A DNA stretch of 64,000 bases from contig NZ_PYMA01000012.1 of the NCBI RefSeq assembly GCF_003026495.1, forward strand, positions 120,497 through 184,496. The letters run 5' to 3'. Positions 45,562-55,146 of the stretch are shown piece by piece. Numbering within the stretch: position 1 is the stretch's first letter; each line of letters opens with the position of its first letter. Made by a program: the position numbers and the translations under genes. The stretch is from Photobacterium sanctipauli (GTDB lineage Bacteria > Pseudomonadota > Gammaproteobacteria > Enterobacterales > Vibrionaceae). Under the pieces are notes generated by a model. It saw only the letters and a list, made by a program, of their open reading frames with translations, did no database searches and was not told the origin of the DNA.

Positions 45562-47310
45562 TTAACGTTGACGCCAGGCTTGGGTGTATCGGTCAATCAC
45601 TTGGCTTGTGCCAACATGGAACAACTTCACCCCTGCTGCTGTTAGCAAGATCATCACTGCCATTGCTGCGGCAGGGCCGGTTTGACCTGCATCGTCCATA
45701 TTGAGTACCGATACGGAGGCTGGCATGGTGTTGCTCGCATAAAGGAATACGATTGCCGAGGTTGTTGTCATCGCATTGACGAACATGTAAACCGCAATTT
45801 CTAAAATCGCCGGCATACATACGGGTACTGTGACTTTGAAGAAGACCTTGTATTGCGGCATTTTGATGGACGCCGATATTGCCTCCACTTCTGCTGGCAG
45901 TTGCTTTAATGCGGTTAATGCCGTCATGTGGCCAACGGTGTAGTAGTGGATCACGGTATTGATCACCAAGATGGCCATTGTGCCGTATAGCACCGATAGC
46001 GGGTTTGCTTGGTCGTTGAAGAAGAAGATGTAACCCAGGCCCAATACCATGCCAGGTACGGCCATCGGAATGATGGCGAACATTTGTAGCAGGTTACGCA
46101 ACGGACCAAAGCTGCGACCTTTTTCAATGCTGTACGCCCCGATAAAGATAATGATGGTACCCACAACGGCTACCCAAGCGGCCAGCTTCAATGAGTTGAA
46201 ATAAGGTGCCCACCCGTAGGTACTAAACTGTGCAAAGTTGTAATTGTTCAGGCTTAAGGTTTGGTTCCAAGGCCAGAAAGTCACGAGTGATCCGTAAACC
46301 GCCATGCCAATCAATGCCAGAATGGCAAGGCAAATCAAGCTACAGAATACAAAGCAAATACCATCACGTAATTTGTTTGGGGCAGGGACGTAAGCGACGG
46401 AACGCGAATCGAACAGGCCTTGCTGCTTTTTCTTCACCCAGCGGTCGGCAAAGAATGCCAAGAGCGCAGGAAGAAGCAGGATAACACTGGTTACCGCACC
46501 CATGGAGAAGTTCTGCTGGCCGACCACTTGCTTGAAGATGTCGGTTGCCAAAACGTTGTAGCTGCCGCCAATCACTTTTGGAACACCGAAGTCGCAAACC
46601 ACAAGTGTAAAGACCACGATCAATGCACTGATCAGGCCGTATTTCGCGGCAGGAAGCGTGACAATAAAGAAGGTTTTAAATGATGACGTGTTAAGGGCGC
46701 GTGCTGCTTCATACAAGCGGGCATCCGACGTTTTTAGCGATGTCGTCAGGATCATGACTGCGTGCGGGAATGTCCAGAAGATCAAGCCTAGTGCAATACC
46801 AATCGGACCATAAACGGAATGGCCCATGAGAAGATCCTTGGCAATGCCTTGGTTACCAAACAGGTAGATCAAACTGATCGCTGGTAGTAGCGAGGGGGCC
46901 AAGATCGGCGCGGCACCGAGGATGCTGAATAGCCCCTTGAACGGCATACAACTGCGAGTAATGGCATAGGCATAACCGAACGCCAATACACCTACAATCA
47001 CCGTTACTACCGAGCCGATGAAAACCGTGTTTTTTAGTGAAAGCCACAGTGCCGGAGAGGCAAAATATTCGGCAAAGTTAGCGAGGCCGACAAAATCGCC
47101 TTGGCTGTTTTGTACACTCTTTTGCAACATGGCAACCAGAGGCCCAAGCACAAACAGCCCCATGATCACCATGATGAAAATAAGAATGGTGGCGAGGGTG
47201 ATGTTGTCTTTGCTGAGTGCACTTTTCAACATTGTCAGCCGCTGCTGGCTAGGAGGGCGACGTGAATCCATCGTCCTTGCATCCGTCATTGTATTCATTC
47301 CAGTGTCCAT
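45562..47310 (-). CDS. 2-aminoethylphosphonate ABC transporter permease (fused, two-module)
   Basis: A 582-residue membrane protein with two tandem permease modules (about twelve helices), as in the single-gene phosphonate permease of the PhnU2 group (FbpB-like). Each module has an EAA-like loop (LYEAARALNTSSFKTFFIVTLP and VEAISASIKMPQYKVFFKVTVP). It starts two bases after the ATPase stop, in operon with it. It imports 2-aminoethylphosphonate, inferred from context. Confidence 0.85.
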   Translation of the reverse strand: MDTGMNTMTDARTMDSRRPPSQQRLTMLKSALSKDNITLATILIFIMVIMGLFVLGPLVAMLQKSVQNSQGDFVGLANFAEYFASPALWLSLKNTVFIGSVVTVIVGVLAFGYAYAITRSCMPFKGLFSILGAAPILAPSLLPAISLIYLFGNQGIAKDLLMGHSVYGPIGIALGLIFWTFPHAVMILTTSLKTSDARLYEAARALNTSSFKTFFIVTLPAAKYGLISALIVVFTLVVCDFGVPKVIGGSYNVLATDIFKQVVGQQNFSMGAVTSVILLLPALLAFFADRWVKKKQQGLFDSRSVAYVPAPNKLRDGICFVFCSLICLAILALIGMAVYGSLVTFWPWNQTLSLNNYNFAQFSTYGWAPYFNSLKLAAWVAVVGTIIIFIGAYSIEKGRSFGPLRNLLQMFAIIPMAVPGMVLGLGYIFFFNDQANPLSVLYGTMAILVINTVIHYYTVGHMTALTALKQLPAEVEAISASIKMPQYKVFFKVTVPVCMPAILEIAVYMFVNAMTTTSAIVFLYASNTMPASVSVLNMDDAGQTGPAAAMAVMILLTAAGVKLFHVGTSQVIDRYTQAWRQR

Positions 47311-47312
47311 AA

Positions 47313-48401
47313 TTACTGTGCCATCTGAAAGATGTGGGTGTGTTTTTTCGAAATATTGACGTTGTGGAAATGTCCCCGCTCAAGGGAGAGTTCGCGAAGT
47401 TCACGAATAGGCACATCGACTTTGATGGCATCGCCGTTATGCTCACCTTGCAATTTACACTCTGCGCGAACGAAGGTGCCTTGGAACTCAAGGTCTTCAA
47501 TTTGAACCGGGAAGCTATCATCACTGCGTTCACCAACCGGTAAGAAGTGAAGATCTTCAGGGCGCAGTCCCAGCTCAAAACGTTGACCGCGCGCTAGGCT
47601 ATCGTCTGGCTTCGCCATCAGGGTTTCTCCCACCCGAATTTGGGTGTTACTGACTACCGAGGCTGGAATGAAGTTCATGCTGCCAACAAAGTCGGCCACA
47701 AAGCGGGATGCCGGTTGTTGGTAGATTTCTTGTGGCGTGCCTACCTGTTCAATAACGCCGTGATTCATTACCACGATGCGATCTGCCATTGCCAAGGCTT
47801 CTTCTTGGTCGTGGGTCACCATAATGGTGGTAATACCCAGCTGGCGTTGCAGGCGGCGGATCTCTTCACGTAGGTGAGATCGCACTTTGGCATCCAAAGC
47901 TGATAGGGGTTCATCAAGCAGTAACAAACCTGGTGATAATGAAAGGGCACGGGCGAGCGCAATACGCTGCTGTTGGCCGCCGGATAGCTGGTTTGGGTAT
48001 TTGTGGCCAGAATCAGGCAAACCGATGGTATTTAGCCAGGTATTTACGATATCGGTAACGGTTTTGTTGTCTTTGCCTTGGTTACGTAAACCCAAGGCAA
48101 TGTTCTCTGCCACTGTCAGGTTAGGGAACAAGGCGTATGATTGGAACACGATGCCAAAATCACGCTTTTCTGGTGCTAGGAAGGTGGTTTCTTTATTGTC
48201 TTGAATGATCGTGCCCGAAGAGGCGAGATCAAGGCCAGCAATGGCACGAAGCAGGGTAGTTTTACCGCAGCCTGATGGGCCAAGGAAGCAAACAAATTCA
48301 CCTTTGTTGATCGCGAGTGAGATGTTATTTAGCGCGGTGAATTGACCATACTGTTTGCTGACATTTTCAATCTGAAGATACGTTTCCATGTGAATACTCA
48401 T
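47313..48401 (-). CDS. phnT: 2-aminoethylphosphonate ABC transporter ATPase
   Basis: A 362-residue ABC ATPase of the Fbp/Pot type with Walker A GPSGCGKTT, Q-loop FQSYALFP, signature LSGGQQQR, Walker B LLLLDEPLSALD and H-loop VTHDQEE, and a C-terminal TOBE regulatory domain. ATG 48401 and 48389 are both possible starts; neither has a good ribosome site. The perfect palindrome at 48404-48423 ends three bases before the first. Confidence 0.88.
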   Translation of the reverse strand: MSIHMETYLQIENVSKQYGQFTALNNISLAINKGEFVCFLGPSGCGKTTLLRAIAGLDLASSGTIIQDNKETTFLAPEKRDFGIVFQSYALFPNLTVAENIALGLRNQGKDNKTVTDIVNTWLNTIGLPDSGHKYPNQLSGGQQQRIALARALSLSPGLLLLDEPLSALDAKVRSHLREEIRRLQRQLGITTIMVTHDQEEALAMADRIVVMNHGVIEQVGTPQEIYQQPASRFVADFVGSMNFIPASVVSNTQIRVGETLMAKPDDSLARGQRFELGLRPEDLHFLPVGERSDDSFPVQIEDLEFQGTFVRAECKLQGEHNGDAIKVDVPIRELRELSLERGHFHNVNISKKHTHIFQMAQ

Positions 48402-48403
48402 TG

Positions 48404-48423
48404 ATTTTGGTATATACCAAAAT
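48404..48423. promoter_or_regulatory. Perfect 20-bp palindrome, putative PhnR operator before phnT
   Basis: ATTTTGGTATATACCAAAAT contains GTATATAC, the HutC-type consensus. Its position next to the start codon fits repression of the importer genes. Confidence 0.7.
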
Positions 48424-48634
48424 GTAGCGAAACCGCGTTACACTTGAATGACATCGACTTTACGAAAAAAAGACAATCAAAAAATGGCGAGATTGGTGCG
48501 TTCAGCCATACTTAACCATTACTGAATATCGGTTTATTTGTCGTCAAAAAATAACCAAATTGAATGGATAGCCACGAAATAATCTGATTCGAGTTGATAT
48601 TCTAGAACTGCTGAGTCTGAATAAGGAATAGGTC

Positions 48635-48784
48635 ATGGAAAGAAAGATGCTGATCAGAAATATCTCTTATATGGAGCGTGAGTTGTCAGAGATGAAAAAG
48701 GAACTGGCTAAGCTGGATGCCCAGCAGGAGCAGCAAGAGCAGCAAAATACATCAAAAGAATTGCTCTTTACCCCAGTATACTAG
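48635..48784 (+). CDS. 49-residue coiled-coil micro-protein
   Basis: A short reading frame encoding MERKMLIRNISYMERELSEM, then a Glu/Lys/Gln heptad-like stretch (KKELAKLDAQQEQQEQQ). It has AAGGA seven bases or so upstream and a strong terminator at 48841, so it looks like a real, independently transcribed gene. It lies between divergent phnT and phnS transcripts but on the plus strand. The family is not recognised. Confidence 0.6.
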   Translation: MERKMLIRNISYMERELSEMKKELAKLDAQQEQQEQQNTSKELLFTPVY

Positions 48785-48840
48785 GTTATATTATTTTGCT
48801 CTAACCAAGGCTGTCGTTAATTGATTTTTTTATAAATTAA

Positions 48841-48874
48841 AAGCGTGGCGATATTATTATCGCCACGCTTTTTT
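48841..48874. terminator. Strong intrinsic terminator between micro-protein and phnS
   Basis: AAGCGTGGCGATA and TATCGCCACGCTT form a 13-bp perfect stem around TTAT, flanked by A and T tracts, so it can work in both directions. Confidence 0.9.
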
Positions 48875-48904
48875 GTTTGATGCAATTTATTGTTTCAACA
48901 TGAA

Positions 48905-49918
48905 TTAAGAACGAGGCTCTGATTTCGCATCAAACTTTTCTGACCATGTTTTCAATACGGCTTCACGGCTTTGCGCCATTTGACCGAAGTCCATATCAAC
49001 CATCGCACCCTCTACATCTGGGTAGTTTTGAACTTCAGCACTGATGTCTTTGTGGCCAACAACAGGGTAGAACTCGTTATATAGCTTGTTTGCTTCTTTT
49101 GATATAGACCAATCCACCAGTGTTTTTGCCGCGTCTGATTGCGTGTTCACTAGGCCAACCGCTTCAGCTTCCCAGCCCACGCCACCTTTTGGCATGATGA
49201 TATCGATTGGTGCACCTTGGGTTTTCAGCGTTGCACCGCGAATAGCCATGGAGATACCAATCGCGACTTCGCCCATACCTGCCTGAACACAAGGCTTAGA
49301 GCCTGAGTGCGTGTAGTGCGCGATGTTGTTGTCTAGCTTTTCCATGTATGCCCAAGCGGCGTTATCGCCCATCGATTGCATCCAGGCTGAAACCTGCATG
49401 TAGCCCGTACCCGAAGAAGCTGGGTTTGGCATCGCGATGTGGCCTTTGTACTCAGGTTTTAGTAAGTCTTCCCATGATTCTGGTTTTGGCAGTCCCTCGG
49501 CTTTCGCGACCATCTCATTGAAACAAACCGCGTTGAAGAAGGCATCGTTACCAAACCATGCTTTATCTTCCTGTGGGTCAACCAAGTTGCTACGTACCAG
49601 TTCAAGCCCTTTTGGCTCATAGGGTTTAAGTACGCCTTCCTCTTTAAGCAGCGCCATTGAAGAGCCTGCAAGTCCCCATACCACATCGGCGCGAGGGTTA
49701 TCTTTTTCAGCAAGAAGTTTCGCCGTCATAATACCGGTTGAATCGCGAACCCATTTAATTTTGATATCAGGGTTAGCTTTCTCAAAGCCATTTTTAAACT
49801 TCGCGAGCATGTCTGTTTCGAACGCGGTGTAGACCGTTAGTTCCTGAGCTGCAAATGCGGAAGAGGCGCTTAGAGCTGCAATGGCAGTTAGTGGGGCGAT
49901 AATCCAACGGTTTTTCAT
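48905..49918 (-). CDS. phnS: 2-aminoethylphosphonate-binding protein
   Basis: A 337-residue periplasmic binding protein of the Fbp-like type, supplying the ABC importer. The frame opens at 50011 but the ATG at 49918 is chosen: GGAGAAG precedes it and it gives a classic signal peptide (KNRWIIAPLTAIAALSASSAFA). Mature features include ELTVYTAFETDMLAKFKNGF and NPASSGTGYMQVSAWMQSMG. A putative PhnR operator lies upstream. Salmonella phnS encodes an equivalent protein. Confidence 0.85.
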   Translation of the reverse strand: MKNRWIIAPLTAIAALSASSAFAAQELTVYTAFETDMLAKFKNGFEKANPDIKIKWVRDSTGIMTAKLLAEKDNPRADVVWGLAGSSMALLKEEGVLKPYEPKGLELVRSNLVDPQEDKAWFGNDAFFNAVCFNEMVAKAEGLPKPESWEDLLKPEYKGHIAMPNPASSGTGYMQVSAWMQSMGDNAAWAYMEKLDNNIAHYTHSGSKPCVQAGMGEVAIGISMAIRGATLKTQGAPIDIIMPKGGVGWEAEAVGLVNTQSDAAKTLVDWSISKEANKLYNEFYPVVGHKDISAEVQNYPDVEGAMVDMDFGQMAQSREAVLKTWSEKFDAKSEPRS

Positions 49919-49952
49919 CTTACTTCTCCATGAATGTTTTTGGTGACCGTTT

Positions 49953-49964
49953 TGGTCTGTACCA
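49953..49964. promoter_or_regulatory. Putative PhnR operator upstream of phnS
   Basis: TGGTCTGTACCA differs from the phnT palindrome core at two positions and keeps both TGGT and ACCA arms; it lies 35 bases upstream of the phnS start. Confidence 0.5.
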
Positions 49965-50170
49965 GATAATCTCAACACCGACGATGCTAGGCAGGAAATA
50001 TGACATTTCAATGTTTGCTTTATTTCAGTTTGCTAACAGTTTTGTTAGTGGTTTTTGACAGCCAATTTGACGAAGTAAATAAAGGACAACGAGATTTTGT
50101 GAAGGTTTTATTAATTATCAAGCAGTGGGGTTTACACCAAAGCAGCGCAAAACTTATAGTTTATCGAAAC

Positions 50171-50182
50171 TGGTATAGTCCA
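50171..50182. promoter_or_regulatory. Degenerate PhnR-like site upstream of phnW
   Basis: TGGTATAGTCCA matches the phnT core at 10 of 12 positions, 17 bases before the phnW start. It may be a weak site or chance. Confidence 0.4.
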
Positions 50183-50198
50183 AACTGGAATTAAGAAA

Positions 50199-51305
50199 AT
50201 GGAAAACTTGGATAATCAATATTTGCTACTTACACCTGGACCACTTTCAACCTCTCGCACCGTTCGCGAAGCGATGCTAAAAGACTGGTGTACATGGGAT
50301 GATGACTACAACAAGGAGATTGTTGAGGTGATCCGCAGCCAACTTGTTTCGCTGGCGACAAAACAGGCCGGTTACACCAGTGTGCTCATGCAAGGCAGTG
50401 GTACGGCATCGGTAGAGGCAACTATTGGTTCTGTTATTCCACAGGACGGAAAACTGCTTGTTGTTAATAACGGCGCTTATGGCGAGCGCATCGGTCAGAT
50501 TGCGCAGTACTTAAACATCGCTCACCACATCATTGAGCTGGGTGAAGTGGCACAGCCTTCGGCCCAACAAGTGGTGGATATTCTAGACAGTGACCCTGCA
50601 ATCACCCATGTTGCTATGGTTCACTGTGAAACAACGACAGGCATGCTTAACCCGGTTGCAGCGGTGTGCGATGTGGTTAAGTCGCGCAACAAGATCATGA
50701 TCCTTGATGCGATGTCGAGCTTCGGCGGGATCCCGCTTGATACTGGTGAGTTGGGCATCGACTTTATGATCAGCTCTGCAAATAAGTGCATCCAAGGTGT
50801 GCCGGGCTTCGGTTTCGTTATTGCTAAACAGTCAGAACTTGAAAAGTGCCAAGGTGTGGCACGTTCGCTGTCGCTAGACTTGTTCGACCAATGGCAATGT
50901 ATGGAGAAGAACCACGGCAAATGGCGCTTCACGTCACCGACTCACACCGTCCGCGCTTTCCATCAGGCGATGATTGAGCTGAACGACGAAGGTGGTGTTG
51001 ATGCGCGCTATCAGCGTTATTCAAGCAATCAGCACATTTTGGTTGAGGGCATGGAGAAGCTCGGTTTTAAGTGTCTGCTTGATAAGTCGTTACACTCGCC
51101 AATTATTACGTCGTTCTACTCGCCTGAACACCCAGAATATGACTTTAAGAAATTCTACAGCGTGCTGAAAGAAAACGGCTTCGTTATCTATCCCGGTAAA
51201 GTGTCGAATGCGGACTGTTTCCGTATTGGTAATATTGGTGATGTTCACAATGACGACATGCACCGCTTGATTAATGCTATTGCGTCAGCAATGTATTGGG
51301 CATAA
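50199..51305 (+). CDS. phnW: 2-aminoethylphosphonate:pyruvate aminotransferase
   Basis: A 368-residue class-V PLP aminotransferase that converts 2-aminoethylphosphonate and pyruvate to phosphonoacetaldehyde and alanine. It begins [19 protein letters not shown] as in the family, and the PLP lysine is Lys196 in [15 protein letters not shown]. It heads the operon phnW-pbfA-phnX, with 8 bases before pbfA. Confidence 0.93.
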   Translation: MENLDNQYLLLTPGPLSTSRTVREAMLKDWCTWDDDYNKEIVEVIRSQLVSLATKQAGYTSVLMQGSGTASVEATIGSVIPQDGKLLVVNNGAYGERIGQIAQYLNIAHHIIELGEVAQPSAQQVVDILDSDPAITHVAMVHCETTTGMLNPVAAVCDVVKSRNKIMILDAMSSFGGIPLDTGELGIDFMISSANKCIQGVPGFGFVIAKQSELEKCQGVARSLSLDLFDQWQCMEKNHGKWRFTSPTHTVRAFHQAMIELNDEGGVDARYQRYSSNQHILVEGMEKLGFKCLLDKSLHSPIITSFYSPEHPEYDFKKFYSVLKENGFVIYPGKVSNADCFRIGNIGDVHNDDMHRLINAIASAMYWA

Positions 51306-51313
51306 GGAGTGTA

Positions 51314-52687
51314 ATGATGTCGGTTTCACATACGCTATCGGATCAATCGCTGCGCAGTGAGGGGGATACCAATATCACCCCGGCGCGTGAAACGTGGAAG
51401 AACGCCATTTCCGATCCAAAAACCCAGCAAATGTTGGCGCAAGATAGCCAGTACTTCTTGCATCAAGCTATGTCGACACCTTGCTTGGATGCATTAACTG
51501 GCGCTAATGGCATCTATATTGAAGATGCTGCCGGTAAGAAGTACATGGATTTTCACGGTAACAATGTGCACCAGCTGGGCTACGGACATCCCCATGTGCT
51601 GAACAAAATTCAGCAACAGTTGGTAGAGTTGCCGTTTTCGCCTCGTCGTTTTACCAACCAGACCGCGATTGATTGCGCCAAAAAGCTCACAGAAATTGCA
51701 GGTGGCGATTTGAACCGCGTGCTATTTGCCCCGGGTGGTACGTCAGTTGTGGGTATGGCCTTGAAGCTTGCCCGTTATATCACAGGCAACTACAAGGTAG
51801 TTTCTTTGTGGGACTCATTCCACGGTGCTTCGCTGGATGCGATATCGGTAGGTGGCGAAGCGTGTTTTAGGGAAGGAATGGGCCCGTTAATGGCAGGTGT
51901 GGAACGTATTCCACCGGCAGTGAGCTATCGTGGGGCTTTTCCAACTCAAGATGGTAGCGATGTACATTATGCAGATTACCTTGAGTATGTGATTGAGAAA
52001 GAAGGCGGCATTGGTGCGTTCATTGCAGAAGGTATTCGCAATACCGATGTGCAGGTGCCGAGTAAAGCTTACTGGCAACGGATCCGAGAGATCTGCGACA
52101 AGCACAATGTGCTGTTGATCATTGATGATATTCCCAATGGCATGGGCCGAAGCGGCAACTGGTTTACTTATCAAGAGTTCGGTATTGAGCCTGATATTTT
52201 GTGTATAGGTAAAGGGCTTGGTGGTGGGGTTGTGCCTATCGCGGCAATGATCACCAAAGACCAATACAACACGGCTTCGCATGTTTCATTGGGCCACTAT
52301 ACCCATGAGAAAAGCCCAATAGGCTGTGCCGCGGCACTGGCCACGATCGAAGCCATCGAGCAAGAAAATTTGCTGGCGAAAGTCAAAGCTGATGAAGCTT
52401 ACATGCGTGATCGTTTGGAAGCGATGAAGCAACGGTATCCGATTATTGGTGATGTGCGCGGTGTGGGTTTGCTGTGGGGCGTTGAGTTGGTGACGTGTCG
52501 AGAAAGCAAAGAGCGCGCACTCAAGCAGGCAGAGCAAGTGATGTATCGATGCCTTGAATTAGGTATGAGTTTTAAAGTGTCACAGGGTAACGTACTCCAG
52601 CTAAGTCCACCGCTCATTATTGAGCGTGAAGACTTGGATAAAGCGTTAGCAATCGTTGAGCAGGCTATCGGTGAAGTGAGCCTATAA
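51314..52687 (+). CDS. pbfA: (R)-1-hydroxy-2-aminoethylphosphonate ammonia-lyase PbfA
   Basis: A 457-residue class-III-fold PLP enzyme. The PLP lysine is Lys300 (IGKGLGGGVVP) and the DDIPNGMGRSG segment holds the usual Asp. PbfA, first characterised in Vibrio splendidus, eliminates ammonia from (R)-1-hydroxy-2-aminoethylphosphonate to give phosphonoacetaldehyde. Its position between phnW and phnX is the reason I choose it over a general aminotransferase. AAGGAG precedes the ATG pair at 51314/51317. Confidence 0.8.
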   Translation: MMSVSHTLSDQSLRSEGDTNITPARETWKNAISDPKTQQMLAQDSQYFLHQAMSTPCLDALTGANGIYIEDAAGKKYMDFHGNNVHQLGYGHPHVLNKIQQQLVELPFSPRRFTNQTAIDCAKKLTEIAGGDLNRVLFAPGGTSVVGMALKLARYITGNYKVVSLWDSFHGASLDAISVGGEACFREGMGPLMAGVERIPPAVSYRGAFPTQDGSDVHYADYLEYVIEKEGGIGAFIAEGIRNTDVQVPSKAYWQRIREICDKHNVLLIIDDIPNGMGRSGNWFTYQEFGIEPDILCIGKGLGGGVVPIAAMITKDQYNTASHVSLGHYTHEKSPIGCAAALATIEAIEQENLLAKVKADEAYMRDRLEAMKQRYPIIGDVRGVGLLWGVELVTCRESKERALKQAEQVMYRCLELGMSFKVSQGNVLQLSPPLIIEREDLDKALAIVEQAIGEVSL

Positions 52688-52823
52688 AGCTAATTTGTAG
52701 AAACAGCAATAGTAGAAACACACGAACAGATCCGTGAATGAAATTGGGTAGCAATATATACGCTGTCGTACGGTAGGTACCGAAGTGCATTATTGTTACC
52801 GATAAAGGAATAAGGAAGATAAA

Positions 52824-53636
52824 ATGACTAAGCAAGTTCAGGCAATAATCTTTGATTGGGCTGGTACGATTGTGGATTTCGGCTCATTTGCACCAACCAC
52901 TATTTTTGTTGAGGCATTCCGTCGTGAATATGACTTTGACATTTCGCTAGAGGAAGCACGTGTTCCGATGGGCCTTGGCAAGTGGGATCACATTAAGGCT
53001 GTGGGCGAGTTACCTGAAGTGGCTGAACGTTGGCAGGCCAAGTTTGGTAAACCAATGGCAAAAGAAGACATTGATAAGATTTATCAAACCTTCATGCCGC
53101 TTCAGATCGCGAAAGTAGGCGATCACGCCGATCTTATTCCGGGGGCTAAAATTGTGGTTGATGGCCTGCGCGAACAAGGTGTGAAGATTGGCTCTTGCAC
53201 GGGCTACCCACGAGTGGTGCTTGACGCACTCATTCCTGCGGCAAAGACCAATGGTTATAGTCCTGATTGTGCCGTTGCAACGGATGATCTTCCAGCCGGC
53301 GGGCGTCCTGCTCCCTACATGGCACTGAAAAATATGATCGACTTGCAAGTTGATGATGTGAAGACTTGTGTCAAAGTTGATGACTCGGTACCGGGTATTA
53401 CAGAAGGCTTAAACGCAAATATGTGGACTGTCGCACTGTTGCTATCTGGCAATGAAGCTGGTTTGACACAAGCAGAGTTTGAACAGGCTGATGAAGCGAC
53501 GTTGTCTGCAGCACGAGTGAAAGCACAAGATGCGTTTGCCCATTCTGGTGCTCATTACCAAATTGATACGATTGCTGATTTGCCAAACGTCATTGAAGAT
53601 ATCAATCGCCGCCTTGCGGCAGGTGAGCGACCTTAG
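52824..53636 (+). CDS. phnX: Phosphonoacetaldehyde hydrolase (phosphonatase)
   Basis: A 270-residue HAD-superfamily enzyme that cuts the C-P bond of phosphonoacetaldehyde, releasing phosphate and acetaldehyde. The nucleophile Asp11 is in IFDWAGT and the Schiff-base lysine is Lys53 in MGLGKWDHIK, which are the family catalytic residues. AAGGAAGATAAA precedes the ATG. It ends the operon and is closed by the terminator at 53726. Confidence 0.95.
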   Translation: MTKQVQAIIFDWAGTIVDFGSFAPTTIFVEAFRREYDFDISLEEARVPMGLGKWDHIKAVGELPEVAERWQAKFGKPMAKEDIDKIYQTFMPLQIAKVGDHADLIPGAKIVVDGLREQGVKIGSCTGYPRVVLDALIPAAKTNGYSPDCAVATDDLPAGGRPAPYMALKNMIDLQVDDVKTCVKVDDSVPGITEGLNANMWTVALLLSGNEAGLTQAEFEQADEATLSAARVKAQDAFAHSGAHYQIDTIADLPNVIEDINRRLAAGERP

Positions 53637-53725
53637 TCAGCCTTGCCTGTTTTGTGATGAACGGGCAAAGAGTAGTGAACGAGTAGACGGCAGATAAGTC
53701 ATGCCATCTATTCTATTATTTCCAG

Positions 53726-53760
53726 CCCTTTAGGTGCATCGATACCTAAGGGGTTTTTTT
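53726..53760 (+). terminator. Rho-independent terminator after phnX
   Basis: CCCTTTAGGT and ACCTAAGGGG form a stem with one bulge, followed by seven T. Confidence 0.88.
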
Positions 53761-53928
53761 AGTGCAATGGAAAATTGCGCATCCCCAATCTGGTGCACTA
53801 AGCCAGAAGTTTCTTATTTCTGGAAATAATTCAGTTATTAATCAACGACTTAAAAGTATCATTGTTGTGGCTCGTATTTTGCTTTTAGTAGATAAATCAA
53901 TAATAGTTGAATTTAATTGGGGGCTAGG

Positions 53929-55146
53929 ATGAAAGAAGAAACCGTTACAGTGATTCTCGCAGGGGGTGTTGGTTCAAGGTTGTCACCTTTGACTGATAAT
54001 CGTGCAAAACCTGCTGTGCCTTTTGGGGGCAAATATCGAATCATCGATTTTACCTTAGCGAACTGCCTCCATTCTGGTTTACGCCGAATTTTAGTTCTGA
54101 CTCAATATAAATCCCACTCGTTACAAAAGCACCTTCGTGATGGTTGGTCGATTTTCAATCCAGAGCTTGGTGAGTATATCACTGCGGTTCCCCCACAAAT
54201 GCGCACCGGGGAGAGTTGGTATCAAGGCACTGCGGATGCCATTTACCAGAATCTGTATTTGTTAAAGCGTAGCGATGCTAAATATGTCGTCGTGCTTTCG
54301 GGCGATCATATTTATCGTATGGACTATGCGCCGATGCTTAAGCAACACAAAGAAACTGGTGCTGATCTTACTGTTGCCTGTATGGAAGTCGACAAAGAAG
54401 AAGCTAAGGCATTTGGTGTGATGGGGGTTAATGAGCGCCATCAGGTTCAGTCGTTTGCAGAAAAGCCAAGTGAGCCGCAGCCACTTCCTAATAAGCCTGA
54501 TGTTTGTTTGGCCTCGATGGGGATCTATATTTTTTCGATGGACGCATTAGAAAGCATCCTCGAACAAGATGCAGATAACGCATTGTCGAACCATGACTTT
54601 GGTAAAGATATCATCCCCCGTTTAATTGACGGGCAGGGCGTATACGCCTATCAGTTTGGTGGAGAAGAAGGTAGGGTGACGCAAGATGCCTACTGGCGCG
54701 ACGTAGGTACCATTGACTCTTTTTACCAAGCGAATATGGACTTGCTTGCTGTTGAACCACCACTTGATCTCTATCAACAAGATTGGTCGATAAGAACCTA
54801 TGAGCCGCAACTGCCGCCAGCCCGTACGGTGTCATCATCGGCGGGTAACGAAGGGATATTCATTAACTCGATTATCTCTAACGGAGTCGTGATTGCTGGT
54901 GGCTCGGCACAGAACTCAATATTCTTCCCCAAAGTGCAAGTCGACAATGCTGCTGTGGTCATCAACAGTATTATCTTTGAAGGGGGAGTAATAGGCGAAG
55001 GTGCTCATTTGGAAAATTGTATCGTGGATAAAAACGTTGTGATACCTCCCAATACAGTGATTGGGGTAAACCCAATGGATGACGCTAAACGGTTTCAGGT
55101 TTCCCCTAATGGTGTGATTGTTATTCCATCTGATTATCAATTTTAA
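53929..55146 (+). CDS. glgC: Glucose-1-phosphate adenylyltransferase
   Basis: A 405-residue ADP-glucose pyrophosphorylase, the first committed enzyme of glycogen synthesis. The start at ATG 53929 (GGGGGCTAGG before it) is preferred over GTG/TTG upstream. Family motifs include ILAGGVGSRLSPLTDNRAKPAVPFGGKYRI, WYQGTADAI and DAYWRDVGTIDSFYQANMDL; a left-handed beta-helix forms the C-terminal domain. No other glg genes are adjacent; vibrios often carry two glgC copies. Confidence 0.93.
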   Translation: MKEETVTVILAGGVGSRLSPLTDNRAKPAVPFGGKYRIIDFTLANCLHSGLRRILVLTQYKSHSLQKHLRDGWSIFNPELGEYITAVPPQMRTGESWYQGTADAIYQNLYLLKRSDAKYVVVLSGDHIYRMDYAPMLKQHKETGADLTVACMEVDKEEAKAFGVMGVNERHQVQSFAEKPSEPQPLPNKPDVCLASMGIYIFSMDALESILEQDADNALSNHDFGKDIIPRLIDGQGVYAYQFGGEEGRVTQDAYWRDVGTIDSFYQANMDLLAVEPPLDLYQQDWSIRTYEPQLPPARTVSSSAGNEGIFINSIISNGVVIAGGSAQNSIFFPKVQVDNAAVVINSIIFEGGVIGEGAHLENCIVDKNVVIPPNTVIGVNPMDDAKRFQVSPNGVIVIPSDYQF

